This document shows positions 1-8,949 of a stretch of 64,000 nucleotides of DNA, in pieces. Source of the DNA: Methanosarcina sp. DH2 (GTDB taxonomy: Archaea > Halobacteriota > Methanosarcinia > Methanosarcinales > Methanosarcinaceae); NCBI RefSeq assembly GCF_020804225.1, contig NZ_WJBI01000005.1, positions 195,623-259,622 on the forward strand. Direction: 5' to 3'. Each line of letters starts with the position of its first letter. Within the stretch, counting starts at the first letter, position 1. Under the pieces are notes generated by a model, which worked only from the letters and a program-made list of their open reading frames with translations, was not told where the DNA came from and made no database searches. Position numbers and translations under genes: made by a program.

Positions 1-126
1 TATCTATATCATCTCTTTCATTCTCTGAATAACTTTCAAATAAATTTTAATGCTGTGTGCAAAAAATCCTTCCAATTTATATAAAATGATAGTTAAATAT
101 TGATAAATATTCGGAGACCGGAAAAA

Positions 127-681
127 ATGTACTGTGCAACTGAAGGAATGAGCAAGATACGCAGCCAGGTTCTCTTTAGAGAAGTCCAGAAGATGGACCA
201 GATGTGGGTCAGGCTCGTCGTCGGGGTTCCGGTACTTTTTTCCTGGTATGGCGCCTACCAGCAGCTCTTTCTCAGGAAACCCTTCGGGAACAATCCTGTT
301 CCTGACTGGATGATATTTGTTTTACTGCTGGCTTTTGGGGTTCTTTTCCCTCTTTTTTTCTATTCCCTTAAAATGATCACCGAAGTCCGGAAAGATGGCC
401 TATACGTCCGCTTTTACCCTTATCATCTTTCTTTCAGACCCTTTCCTTTAAAGGGTATCAGGAGTTATGAAGTCATGACCTATAGCCCAATCAGGGATTA
501 CGGAGGTTGGGGCATACGCTACGGGCTAAAAGGGACTGCGTACAATGCAAAGGGCAATAGAGGCGTGCTTTTCGAATTTGCGGAAGGGAGCAGAGTAAAA
601 AAACTGATGGTTGGCTCACAGGTCCCGGAAAAACTTGCTGAAGCTGTCAGCAAAGCAATAAAAATACAAACTTCAGGATGA
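127..681 (+). CDS. two-helix membrane protein, DUF6141-like
   Basis: A protein of about 184 residues. I start it at the ATG at 127 because a GGAG sits about 11 bp upstream; a TTG at 100 in the same frame is possible. Two hydrophobic segments (about residues 33-52 and 68-90) are separated by a short G/P-rich loop. They are followed by a soluble C-terminal half with the motifs TEVRKDGLYVRF and DYGGWGIRYG, then a GNRGVLFEF...GSQVPEKL segment that reads like a small beta-rich, PH-like domain. This architecture recalls the DUF6141 proteins of archaea and bacteria, whose function is unknown to me. The next gene (1173-1718) is a diverged paralogue: FREVQ, the two helices and TEVRKDG are shared. The family name is from memory and unverified. 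Confidence 0.7.
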   Translation: MYCATEGMSKIRSQVLFREVQKMDQMWVRLVVGVPVLFSWYGAYQQLFLRKPFGNNPVPDWMIFVLLLAFGVLFPLFFYSLKMITEVRKDGLYVRFYPYHLSFRPFPLKGIRSYEVMTYSPIRDYGGWGIRYGLKGTAYNAKGNRGVLFEFAEGSRVKKLMVGSQVPEKLAEAVSKAIKIQTSG

Positions 682-1172
682 TACGGCAATTTAAATGGCT
701 GCCTTTATTAAGATATTCTCTAATTCAATAAACCCTGTAACTCCAAAATTCACTTAATTTTTCCTGTTTATTAATTTTTCTATAATGTTCTGTAATTAAG
801 TTTCTTTTTGCAGATTTTCTTCAAAAAATTTATTACTATAGCTATGTTCTGCTCATTACCTGGACTTTTAAATTAAACGTGATATAGAATTCCTACTTTT
901 TTTCGGAAGGTTTATTTACTCAGTTTTAATAGAGAAAACTAGAAGGATTTTCAATTATGAAGGATTTTCAATTATAGACCTTTCCAGTCAAAAACGTTTT
1001 CAAGAGCAGGGCACTTACTTATTTAACCACTTTCTTTGAAAGGAATGTCTTTAAATTAAGCTAAGATATATATTAACTGTAAGATATGTATTCACTGCAA
1101 AGTTGCTAAAATATGTTTAAGTTGCCGGTTTCGTATAAAAGGGCACTTGCCTGATATAGTAGTGTAAATAAT
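682..1172. other. intergenic, AT-rich, short direct repeats
   Basis: I see no gene here. A 17-bp direct duplication (gaaggattttcaattat, twice at about 942-976) and two TATA-like stretches (around 1066 and 1085) are visible. The latter probably belong to the promoter of the paralogue that follows. Confidence 0.4.
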
Positions 1173-1718
1173 GTGTTGATAGGGCATGTGTCTGGTCAGG
1201 TCATAGTACAAGGAGGGGCTGCCACGGAACATACGGAAACAGGTTTAATCTTTCGAGAAGTACAGGATCTGCACAATAATATTTTTCTGGTTTCTGTCCT
1301 TTATCCTGCTCTTCTGCTATGGTATATTGAGGTCTACAGCCTGGTCTTTGGAAAACCTGCCGGGATTCAGAATGTCCCTGACCTCTACCTGTTAGCTCTC
1401 TGGTTTGTCTTCGGGGTATTTTTTCCTCTTCTGTTCTACTGTACAAAACATATCACAGAGGTCAGAAAGGACGGAATTTATATCCGTTTAATACCTCTGA
1501 ACCCCTCATTTAAGAAAATCCCTATTTACGTGGTTGAAGAGTGCAGGATTCAGGCATATGACCCTTTTACCGGAAAGGATTGCAACGATACGACCCTTTC
1601 AAAAAGAGCAAATTTCGTTGTAACCCTGAAACTCATCACCGGAAAAAGAGTGGTAATCAGCTCTAAGAACCCAAAAGAACTTCACCAGGCTATTATGTCT
1701 GCTGTGGCTAGCTTTTGA
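1173..1718 (+). CDS. paralogue of the first membrane protein
   Basis: A protein of 181 residues reading from a GTG at 1173; the true start is uncertain because an ATG at 1171 runs straight into TGA. A good AAGGAGG lies at about 1210 with no ATG behind it, so the N-terminus may differ from this call. It shares with its upstream neighbour the FREVQ motif, two hydrophobic helices and the TEVRKDGIYIR box. It lacks the DYGGWGIR segment, so the C-terminal domain has diverged. Function unknown. Tandem duplication followed by divergence is the simplest reading. Confidence 0.6.
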   Translation: MLIGHVSGQVIVQGGAATEHTETGLIFREVQDLHNNIFLVSVLYPALLLWYIEVYSLVFGKPAGIQNVPDLYLLALWFVFGVFFPLLFYCTKHITEVRKDGIYIRLIPLNPSFKKIPIYVVEECRIQAYDPFTGKDCNDTTLSKRANFVVTLKLITGKRVVISSKNPKELHQAIMSAVASF

Positions 1719-1895
1719 TCAAAGACTAAAGAACTGCGGGATTAAAGGAAATAAGAAAAGAAATCGATTTTTAGAAAGCTGTTCACTCCTGCTTCCGGAA
1801 ATCCTGGACAAAACAGAATTATAACGTACCTGAAAAATACCCCTCTTCAAACTTTTTCGTTTCTTTTGGCACGCTTTTTTATGTATGTCTTATTC

Positions 1896-1950
1896 CCTTT
1901 TTTTGAAGGTTATTTTTCCTTTTTTTGAAGGTTATTTTCCTTTTTTTGAA
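1896..1950 (+). repeat. T-rich 21-22 bp tandem repeat, terminator-like
   Basis: Three near-identical copies of a unit cctttttttgaaggttattt lie in the 410-bp gap between two membrane-protein genes. Each has a run of seven T on the + strand, which in archaea would act as an oligo-T terminator for the gene that ends at 1718. A 73-codon frame (1885-2106) reads through the repeat, but its start is made entirely of repeat and I do not call it a gene. Confidence 0.45.
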
Positions 1951-2128
1951 GGACCGCCAGACAATCTGGTGGAAGCACTCTGTAATATTGGATTTAAAAA
2001 CGATTTTTTCGGATTATCTTATAGTTTATATCCTGCCGATCCAATATTAAATATTGATTTCGGGCAGATAAAGAACGGGAAGCCTGACAGGAGGAAGAAG
2101 TATTAGAGCAGGTACCGGAGCAGGTGAG

Positions 2129-2761
2129 ATGAAAAAGTTCTCAGGTGAAGGGACGGAAGCTCTTTACAGGGAGCATGCAGGAAAACCTGTTATTGAACTC
2201 GAACTTAAAAGCTTGTTGCAGCTTTTTGATTCTTTTGATCCCGCTCCGTTTAGAGAAAAAGACCTTGATCCGGACGCAGAAGAATATATTTACAATGCCG
2301 TAGATGAATTTCCCCTGAAAAAGCCCCTTGAAATAATGATACATCTTCCATCTGCCGAAGTCAGCGCCGAAATCGAAACTGACCTTAAAGAAGCTATAAA
2401 GAACCATTTTTCTTACAAAAAGCTCCTTACCGAAATAGAACTGAAAAGGCTTCTTTATCAGGGGAGAAGAAACCTTATAATAGCCCTTACCTTCCTTTTC
2501 GTCTGCCTGCTCGTGATCCGGCTGCTTTCGGCTTTTGAAGAAAGCCTTGTAAACACCCTGTTCTCTGAGGGGCTCCTTATCATTGGCTGGGTTGCTATGT
2601 GGGAGCCGGTACATATTTTCCTCTACGGCTGGTGGCCGATTGTTCACAGGCGTAACATTTACGAAAAAATTGTACATATGGATGTCTATATAAGGACAGC
2701 GCCTCCAGCAGAGGAGAGAGCTTCAGGGTATTCTTTTACGCTAAAAAAGAGTTCTGAATAA
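2129..2761 (+). CDS. two-helix membrane protein, unknown family
   Basis: A protein of 210 residues. The ATG at 2129 has GGAG 8 bp upstream. The N-terminal 110 residues are soluble and acidic (FDSFDPAPFREKDLD, then LKEAIKNHFSYKKLLTEIELKRLL). A hydrophobic helix follows (NLIIALTFLFVCLLVIRLL), then a second one with GWVAMWEPVHIFLYGWWP, then a short basic tail. The layout suggests a cytosolic domain anchored by a hairpin of two helices. It is duplicated immediately downstream (2937-3587). I do not recognise the family; function unknown. Confidence 0.7.
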   Translation: MKKFSGEGTEALYREHAGKPVIELELKSLLQLFDSFDPAPFREKDLDPDAEEYIYNAVDEFPLKKPLEIMIHLPSAEVSAEIETDLKEAIKNHFSYKKLLTEIELKRLLYQGRRNLIIALTFLFVCLLVIRLLSAFEESLVNTLFSEGLLIIGWVAMWEPVHIFLYGWWPIVHRRNIYEKIVHMDVYIRTAPPAEERASGYSFTLKKSSE

Positions 2762-2936
2762 CTTAATTTCTGAAACTCACAAGTAAATCCTTATATACAA
2801 CATAATAATAGTTTAGAGAATGTTTACATTAATTTAAAAGTGTTACGTAAAAATAATCCATAAAAAATATTCTGTAAAAGAATATTCCACAAAAAAATGT
2901 TCTGTAAATAAATATTATGTAAAAGGTAGATAAAAA

Positions 2937-3587
2937 ATGGTCAGAAGGGTGGATATCTCCCCGAAAGGGACAGAAGCCCTCTACAGGGAGCGTGAAGGAA
3001 AGCTCTTAATTGAACTTGAACTTCACAGTATGATGCAGATCTTTAATTCATTTGATCCTGCTCCTTTTCACGAAAAAGAGCTTGATGAAGAAGCAGAAGT
3101 GTATATTTATAACATAGTTGGGGAATTCTCTCTAAAAAAACCTCTTGAAATTGTCGTATATGTTCCACCGTCCGAATTTTCTCAAGAAACGGAGAGCACC
3201 CTTAAAGAAGCAATCAGGAACCATTTCCTTTACAAGAAAGTTCTTACCGAGGTAGACCTGAAAAGGCTCCTGCAGCGGGGAAGGAGAAACATGACCATTG
3301 CCGTTATTTTCCTTTTTCTCTGCCTGCTTATGATCAGGCTTGTATCAACCTTTGAAAGTGGGCTGTTAAAGACCATGCTTTCTGAAGGCCTGACTATAAT
3401 TGGCTGGGTTGCTATGTGGGAGCCTATTTATGTTTTTCTTTATGGGTGGTGGCCTATTGTGCAAAAAAGAAATGTTTATAGAAAGATTCTTGATATGGAT
3501 GTAAGTGTATTATCATACTCACAAGGAGTAAAAAAGGCAGATAACCGTTTATTCCCTGATAGTCATTTATCCCCGGACAAAAGCTGA
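2937..3587 (+). CDS. paralogue of the preceding membrane protein
   Basis: A protein of 216 residues, co-linear with 2129-2761 over almost its whole length: KGTEALYRE at the N-terminus, FDPAPFHEKELD, the two hydrophobic helices and GWVAMWEPIYVFLYGWWPIV are all conserved. The tail differs. The gap before it (2762-2936) is very AT-rich, with repeated 'ttctgtaaa/ttatgtaaa' steps and a weak AGGT ribosome site before the ATG. Conservation of the helix hairpin and the acidic N-terminal motif in both copies supports a real family of unknown function. Confidence 0.7.
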   Translation: MVRRVDISPKGTEALYREREGKLLIELELHSMMQIFNSFDPAPFHEKELDEEAEVYIYNIVGEFSLKKPLEIVVYVPPSEFSQETESTLKEAIRNHFLYKKVLTEVDLKRLLQRGRRNMTIAVIFLFLCLLMIRLVSTFESGLLKTMLSEGLTIIGWVAMWEPIYVFLYGWWPIVQKRNVYRKILDMDVSVLSYSQGVKKADNRLFPDSHLSPDKS

Positions 3588-3617
3588 CTGCAGACTAAAA
3601 AACCCTGGTTAAGGCCT

Positions 3618-4649
3618 TTATTCAAAGATCTGCGCGTCCACGACCACATGCAGGACGCCCGGAGAATACTTCTTTATCCTTCGGGTTGCCAGTATCTCCG
3701 CTTTCTTTCCCAGGGGTTCGGCAGCTTTTTTGATCCTTTCTTCAGGCCTGGTCCTGGCAAGGTTTTCGGGCACTGTTTCATGGTAATGCAGGACCCCTCC
3801 GCTTTTTTTCAAAGCTTTTATAGCCGGCTCCAGATAATGGTGTGTTGTCCCCACATAACCCATAATTACCCTGTCCGCCACCCCTTCGGGAGCAAACTGA
3901 GAACAGTCTCCCGGAACCGGGGTGATAATGTCCTCCACATGGTTCAGCCTGATATTTTCCTTCAGATAGGCAAAGGATTCAGGGTTTATTTCAATGCTTG
4001 TAATCTCTTTTGGCCTGGCGTGGACAGCCATAGGAATTGAAAAATAACCTATTCCTGCAAACATATCCACAACAGTTTCCCCTTCTCCAAGCCTGCTCAT
4101 CCTTTTTCTCTCTTCCAGGTTGCCTTTGGAGTACATCACTTTTGTTACATCCTGCTTGAAAAAACAACCATGCTCTTTATGGACGGTTTCGGTCCCGTTT
4201 CCAAGAAGAAGTTCCCTTTTTGGCTGGCGGAACTGCCCTTCAATTCCGAAGTCTCGGACAACGCTCCTGCACTTTGGGTATATGGAAAGCAGAGCTTCTG
4301 CTATCCTGATTTTCTCACTTTCGAGCGCATCCGGGATGCTGATTATTATTATATCTCCAAGGACCTGCCAGCCTGAAGGGACATGGGAAAGTTCGGCTGC
4401 GGAGAGGGAGCCTTTCAGGTGTCCTTTGAGGGAGGCTGGGATTTCCAGGAATTCTGGATCTTTCTGTTCAATTACAGGAAAATCTTCCACTTTTTTTCCT
4501 GCAGTCTCAGTTACAGGAATTTCTAGAAAAGTACCTTCTTCGGCCTTAATCCTCTGGATTTTTCTTGCGGTATCCAAAAATTTCCCGGCAATTGCTTTTT
4601 CCCTTATTTCTTCTCCTTTTTCAGGCGGAATCCGGATTGCTCTATACAT
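3618..4649 (-). CDS. taw2: Taw2-like tRNA wyosine transferase / Trm5-fold methyltransferase
   Basis: A 343-residue protein with an archaeal Trm5/TYW2 architecture: an N-terminal region of about 180 residues, then a Rossmann SAM-binding domain with VVDMFAGIGYFSIPMA (motif I) and EINPESFAYLKENIRLN (motif II). Where true Trm5 m1G37 methyltransferases have an NPP/NLP motif, this protein reads DRVIMGYVGTTHHYL. That fits Taw2 (TYW2), which transfers the aminocarboxypropyl group of SAM to 4-demethylwyosine at G37 of tRNA-Phe. HYHETVPE follows. Calling Taw2 over Trm5 rests on this motif only; a plain methyltransferase paralogue is the alternative. Confidence 0.75.
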   Translation of the reverse strand: MYRAIRIPPEKGEEIREKAIAGKFLDTARKIQRIKAEEGTFLEIPVTETAGKKVEDFPVIEQKDPEFLEIPASLKGHLKGSLSAAELSHVPSGWQVLGDIIIISIPDALESEKIRIAEALLSIYPKCRSVVRDFGIEGQFRQPKRELLLGNGTETVHKEHGCFFKQDVTKVMYSKGNLEERKRMSRLGEGETVVDMFAGIGYFSIPMAVHARPKEITSIEINPESFAYLKENIRLNHVEDIITPVPGDCSQFAPEGVADRVIMGYVGTTHHYLEPAIKALKKSGGVLHYHETVPENLARTRPEERIKKAAEPLGKKAEILATRRIKKYSPGVLHVVVDAQIFE

Positions 4650-4725
4650 TGGAGTTGAAGGATAGCATGCATGAGATTAATGTTTTGTGTTTCAGGTCTT
4701 TTTCTGGAAACCGAAAAGTTAATTT

Positions 4726-5679
4726 TTACTCTTCTATACCAGATGATTTCGCTGCGCCAATGTTGGTTAAAGTCCCGACAACGATATCCTCTTCTTTTTC
4801 CAAACCTTCCAGAATTTCTGAAGCAAGAAGGTTGTTGACTTCTCTTCTTTTTAGGGGGTCAACCACGTACCTCAGCCTTAGTTCTATCCAGTTCTCTCCT
4901 ATTGATGTGTAGGTGTTGGTTTGCACATCATAAGTAGCTAGAAAATATTTCTCTTCCATATTCAGTAGTTCTTCTTTTGCGGTAGATTCAAATTCCTTTA
5001 CTATGGGGTCTGCAATTTTGAGTATAATTTCCTGAGCTTTCTTCCAGTTGCTTCCATAGATGAGCATAATCCGAATTTCGTCCCAGATGAAAGAGAAGTC
5101 TCGTGTATAATTTTTGATCGGCTGGTTAAGGACAAAGCTGTTCGGGAGCTGAATTATCCTGCCTGTGTACTGATCCGAATTTTCCCACTCCCGAATTTCC
5201 ATAAGCTTGGTACTGAAGTTCCCTATATCCAGCACATCGCCTATATTATCTCCTACCTGAATTCTATCTCCGGCTTTAAAGGGATTTGATGTGATTATGA
5301 GAATTCCCCCGGCTATGCTTCGCAAGAGGTCTTGAAGTGCGATTGCAATGCCTGCACTCAAAATCCCATAGGCAATAATCAGTGTGCTGGTTCTTTCAAT
5401 CCAGATTGCAATAAATGAGGCAAAAGCAAGAACTGTGACAAGAATAGATACGGTTTTCCGCAGAGCATATCTATCCCTGGCAGTTGTCACTCTTTTCAGG
5501 ATAAAGTCACCTGCAAGAGAGTTTATAATGTAGGCAAGAAGGATCACAATTAGTGAAGCCAGAAGAGAATCCAGAAGAGCATTATTCTCATCAAAAAAAT
5601 CAGTTAAGTACCGCATGTATGCGGTAAAAAGAATCAAAGCCAGAAAGATAAAAGTATTCAGGCTCTGGATAACCCTCAT
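4726..5679 (-). CDS. MscS-family small-conductance mechanosensitive channel
   Basis: A 317-residue membrane protein: four hydrophobic segments in the first about 130 residues, the pore-lining region YGILSAGIAIALQDLLRSIA, then the beta domain signature NPFKAGDRIQVGDNIGDVLDI and a cytosolic C-terminal domain. This is the standard MscS core (TM3 plus beta plus alpha/beta vestibule), and it acts as an osmotic release valve. The start codon has no ribosome site, and a TATA box lies 25 bp upstream, so the transcript is probably leaderless. A second channel type, MscL, is at 16686. Confidence 0.9.
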   Translation of the reverse strand: MRVIQSLNTFIFLALILFTAYMRYLTDFFDENNALLDSLLASLIVILLAYIINSLAGDFILKRVTTARDRYALRKTVSILVTVLAFASFIAIWIERTSTLIIAYGILSAGIAIALQDLLRSIAGGILIITSNPFKAGDRIQVGDNIGDVLDIGNFSTKLMEIREWENSDQYTGRIIQLPNSFVLNQPIKNYTRDFSFIWDEIRIMLIYGSNWKKAQEIILKIADPIVKEFESTAKEELLNMEEKYFLATYDVQTNTYTSIGENWIELRLRYVVDPLKRREVNNLLASEILEGLEKEEDIVVGTLTNIGAAKSSGIEE

Positions 5680-5697
5680 GTATTATTCTATTAGGGG

Positions 5698-5712
5698 TTT
5701 TTATATATCAAG
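5698..5712 (-). promoter_or_regulatory. TATA box for leaderless mscS-like transcript
   Basis: On the minus strand the sequence reads ccttgatatataaaa, centred about 25 bp before the ATG at 5679. No Shine-Dalgarno sequence lies between them, which is the spacing expected when transcription starts at or next to the start codon. Confidence 0.55.
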
Positions 5713-5803
5713 GTGGCCAGAGCCTTCTGATACTTAATTTAGCCAGAGTTAAGGTTTATTTCCAGGGATTTTTTATTCAGATAATTCAGACAATTTTTAT
5801 TTT

Positions 5804-6820
5804 TTATTCAAATATTTTAGTGTTTTCTTCTGACCAACCAGGCTGGTTTATGGCCAGGAATTTGAGAGTAATATTTCCGGTATTGTATGCAGTCTGAATA
5901 GCTCCTGCAGGGATGTATATTAGCTGATCCTGGCGCAGTTCTACCGGGATTCCATCAATATAGAGGATACCTTCTCCTTCAAGGATATAGTGAACTTCCG
6001 GATTTTTCATCATATGGGGAGCGATACTTTCTCCAGGTTCGATAACCGAATGAGCTATGCTGTAGTTCAGGTCAAGGTTTCTATCAATGTTTCCGGGGTT
6101 CAGCAGTTCCGCAACATGAATATTTCCAGGCTCTTCAAGATATGTGCATTCGGTCAGGTTCTTGCAGAAGATGTAGTCATCTGCATAGAAACTTGAACCT
6201 ATTATGTAAGCCCGCCCCTCAAAAGTAGCCTTTTTAACGAAGGTAAACCTGTGGGCAGGTTCGGAACTTTCCGACTCCTTCCAGCTGTAATCTATCCAGC
6301 CTTCACCACTTCCACTCCGGGCTGCCTCAATGAAGAGATTTCCTATGGGCTTTCCTTTGGCGTCCAGAAGCCCACTCATGTTTTCTCCTTCACTTTCTAT
6401 ATCAGGAGGGCAGACTACCTGAGTCCCATTCATTGCCCAGACAAAAATATAGAAATTATCGCTGTACCACGGGGATTTTGCCTCTCTGAATGAGGGAAAG
6501 AGCTTCTCTCCCTGTGACTCAACAAGTCTGGCTGTAGCCCTCACTTTATATTCAATGTTTCTCCTTTCTGTCGCCATATTACTCTCCCCTTTTGCAAGGA
6601 TAAGAGAGTCCGGAGGCGCAGGGCCCAGGGAAGTCTGTTCTATGGTTGTATTTTCTCCTGCAGCCAGGGCTTCTCCTGTCACTCCCGAGGGAGAGTCACT
6701 CAGGTTTTTATTTTCAAGTTCTTCTGCAATTGTTGCCGTTTCGTCCTGAGTTCCACAGGTAAGAATGCCCATGAAAAGTGCAACTGCAAGCATTCCGCAT
6801 ATAATCTTTATTAAATCCAT
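5804..6820 (-). CDS. exported Cache-domain / cupin fusion protein
   Basis: A 338-residue protein with an N-terminal hydrophobic signal ending in a possible lipobox (GILTCG, Cys about 22), then an S/E/N-rich linker. Next comes a Cache-type ligand-binding domain (about residues 90-220: ATARLVESQGEKLFPSFRE, then WSDN-like aromatic motifs and GSSFYADDYIF). A C-terminal cupin follows (about 255-330: HSVIEPGESIAPHMMKNPEVHYILEGEGILYIDG). The cupin keeps the G-x-H...H-x-x-E type residues used for metal binding. It is probably lipid- or membrane-anchored outside the cell. There is no kinase or transporter beside it, so its partner is unknown. AGGAAG precedes the ATG. Confidence 0.75.
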   Translation of the reverse strand: MDLIKIICGMLAVALFMGILTCGTQDETATIAEELENKNLSDSPSGVTGEALAAGENTTIEQTSLGPAPPDSLILAKGESNMATERRNIEYKVRATARLVESQGEKLFPSFREAKSPWYSDNFYIFVWAMNGTQVVCPPDIESEGENMSGLLDAKGKPIGNLFIEAARSGSGEGWIDYSWKESESSEPAHRFTFVKKATFEGRAYIIGSSFYADDYIFCKNLTECTYLEEPGNIHVAELLNPGNIDRNLDLNYSIAHSVIEPGESIAPHMMKNPEVHYILEGEGILYIDGIPVELRQDQLIYIPAGAIQTAYNTGNITLKFLAINQPGWSEENTKIFE

Positions 6821-7095
6821 ATGACTTCCTTACTTTTTTGACTTAACCTTCAATGCTTCTTAAGTTGTCTTCAGAACTTCAGAATCTGCTTGAATATATA
6901 GTTATAATAATTATCAGAAGTATTATTTTATTTTTTTCACTCAGTCTATGCAGGAAGCTGTTTAAAGAAGCTTTCGTTTACTGAAATTCCGGATAATTTC
7001 ATAGTAAATCAGATTATTCTATGTATTGTATGGCAATATGACTCAGAAATTAATGACTTCTTTATGGTTCTGTGACCTTATGTTCAATCCTGAAT

Positions 7096-7107
7096 AACTT
7101 TATATCG
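7096..7107 (+). promoter_or_regulatory. TATA box before exonuclease III gene
   Basis: The sequence actttatatcga lies in the 379-bp gap 6821-7199. The predicted leader of about 75 nt contains two AAGAGGTAA-type boxes, the second of which is the ribosome site right before the ATG at 7200. Nothing else is seen in the gap. Confidence 0.45.
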
Positions 7108-7199
7108 ATTTGAGCTGAAAAATCCAGAAAATATAAAAAGAGCAGAGAAGTAATGTAAGAGGTAATAACGCAAAAAAGTAGTAACGTAAAGAGGTAAAA

Positions 7200-7976
7200 A
7201 TGCCGGAACATTATAACCTTATTTCCTGGAACGTAAATGGTCTCCGGGCTGCTGTCAAAAAGGGCTTTCTGGACCTTTTAATCGGGTATGAGTTTGACGT
7301 TGTTTGCGTGCAGGAGACCAAGGCTTCTCAGGATAAGCTTCCGCGTGAAGTCAAGAATATTCCAGGTTACTATAATTATTTTGTTTCCGCAGAGCAGAAC
7401 GGTTACAGCGGAGTCGGAACTTTTTCAAAGAAAAAACCTCTGAACACCGAAAAAGGCATGGGGATCGAGACTTTTGACAGGGAAGGCCGCTTTTTAAGGA
7501 CCGATTATGAAGATTTCATCTTAATGAATATATATTTCCCGAACGGCAAAGCCTCCCATGAGCGCCTGGGATACAAAATGGCTTTTTATGACACCTTTTT
7601 AGATTACGCAAATGCCCTCAAAGCCGAAGGCAAAAAGCTCGTCATCTGTGGGGACGTGAACACTGCCCATAAAGAGATCGACCTTGCCCGCCCAAAGCAA
7701 AACGAAATGATATCCGGTTTTCTTCCAGAAGAGCGTGTATGGATGGATAGATTCCTGGCTGCCGGGTATCTTGATACCTTCCGCATGTTCAACCCTGAAG
7801 GCGGAAATTATTCATGGTGGTCAATGAGGACCGGTGCGCGTAAAAAGAATGTTGGCTGGCGGCTTGACTATTTCTTTGTCAGTGAAAACCTCAGGGGAAA
7901 TGTAAAGGCTGCCCTTATTTATCCTGAAATCACAGGTTCGGACCACTGTCCGGTAGGGCTGGAGCTTGAATTTTAA
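7200..7976 (+). CDS. xth: exodeoxyribonuclease III / AP endonuclease
   Basis: A 258-residue protein of the exonuclease III (ExoA/Xth) family, full length. The signature residues are in order: ISWNVNGLRA (Asn), CVQETKA (Glu metal ligand), SGVGTFSK, the GDVNTAHKEIDLARP motif (Asp/Asn), NYSWWSMR, WRLDYFF, and the catalytic SDHCPV near the C-terminus. It cleaves the backbone 5' to abasic sites in base-excision repair. GAGGTAAAA precedes the ATG. It stands alone, with gaps on both sides. Confidence 0.95.
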   Translation: MPEHYNLISWNVNGLRAAVKKGFLDLLIGYEFDVVCVQETKASQDKLPREVKNIPGYYNYFVSAEQNGYSGVGTFSKKKPLNTEKGMGIETFDREGRFLRTDYEDFILMNIYFPNGKASHERLGYKMAFYDTFLDYANALKAEGKKLVICGDVNTAHKEIDLARPKQNEMISGFLPEERVWMDRFLAAGYLDTFRMFNPEGGNYSWWSMRTGARKKNVGWRLDYFFVSENLRGNVKAALIYPEITGSDHCPVGLELEF

Positions 7977-8224
7977 GTTTGGCTTTATTTCCAAAGTTTT
8001 ATTACCCTTTCTTTTTCATATATTATTTCTAAGAATCTTCATATGTTGTTGTCTTAGCTTGTCTGCAAGTGGAAATACACTGTAGGAGGCTAAAGTTGAT
8101 CTTATTGCGATTAACTGCATACTAAATTACTATAGAAATGATGAATGGGAATATTATCCTTATAACGCGTTAAAATTGGCTTTTAGATAAGTTGAAAAAT
8201 GAAGATTTAACTAAATCTCCATTT

Positions 8225-8452
8225 TTATTTTTTCCTTCCTTTTCGTTTCTCTGTTTCTTCACTTTTTTTCTTTTCTGTTTCTTGAACATTTATCAACTTT
8301 TTCTTTTTCTCTTTGAGTATTTGTATTCCCTTATCGAAATCATTTGACAGGTCCTTTTTTTCAATCTCACTGGTTAGATTACTTAATGATTCTATTTTCC
8401 TGTTTTCAAGAAATTCTATCGCCCTGTCGAAATTATTTTCTGGTTCTTTCAT
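8225..8452 (-). CDS. small charged protein, hypothetical
   Basis: About 75 residues from the ATG at 8452 (a TTG at 8467 would add five). Very rich in K and E, with an internal duplication: NNFDRAIEFLENRK is echoed by NDFDKGIQILKEKKK. The tail is almost all K/E/R. It could be a helical protein-binding peptide or a spurious frame in AT-rich DNA. The internal two-fold similarity is the main reason to list it. Confidence 0.4.
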   Translation of the reverse strand: MKEPENNFDRAIEFLENRKIESLSNLTSEIEKKDLSNDFDKGIQILKEKKKKLINVQETEKKKSEETEKRKGRKK

Positions 8453-8949
8453 TCCACTATTAACCAAGTTTTTAGCCCCCCCATAGAGTCATCTTAAAGA
8501 CGAATAATTATTTCACAGCCTAACTTTGCGAACTACCTGAAACCACAAATCTCGTGGCTTTTTGGCTCATATTCAAACTATTGTTTACAAATTCTTAGGA
8601 ACTACCCAAACCCCTTGAATATTGTTTTAACTAGTTTTATTTCTTTATCTTTAATTTCACAATTAGGAAAATCCGTGTTATATACAAATTAATAGCTGAT
8701 TAAGGCTATTCACCGCGAAAAGAATGTTAGGAAAGTTGACGTTTATATTCCCCGGGTCTTTAGCCCAGGGTTTTGTGTTTCTTCATATAAACCATGGTAT
8801 AATTCTGGTAATGAGCTTGTTTTAACTACTGCACTTCCTCATGATCGATGCTAATCTGGACAAAAAAAGTCAATAGAATACTCGACTTTTACTTATGATA
8901 CTGAAGGGGCAAAAATTGAGTTTTAAAAAATCTCAATAAAAGAAAAGTA

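Noticed and set aside
1885-2106. 73-codon ORF
   Set aside because: Its start is formed by a T-rich tandem repeat and nothing supports the rest; more likely terminator and spacer.
8750-8770. Hairpin ccccggg/cccaggg resembling an IS200/IS605 end
   Set aside because: No transposase frame or second end is nearby; too short to call.
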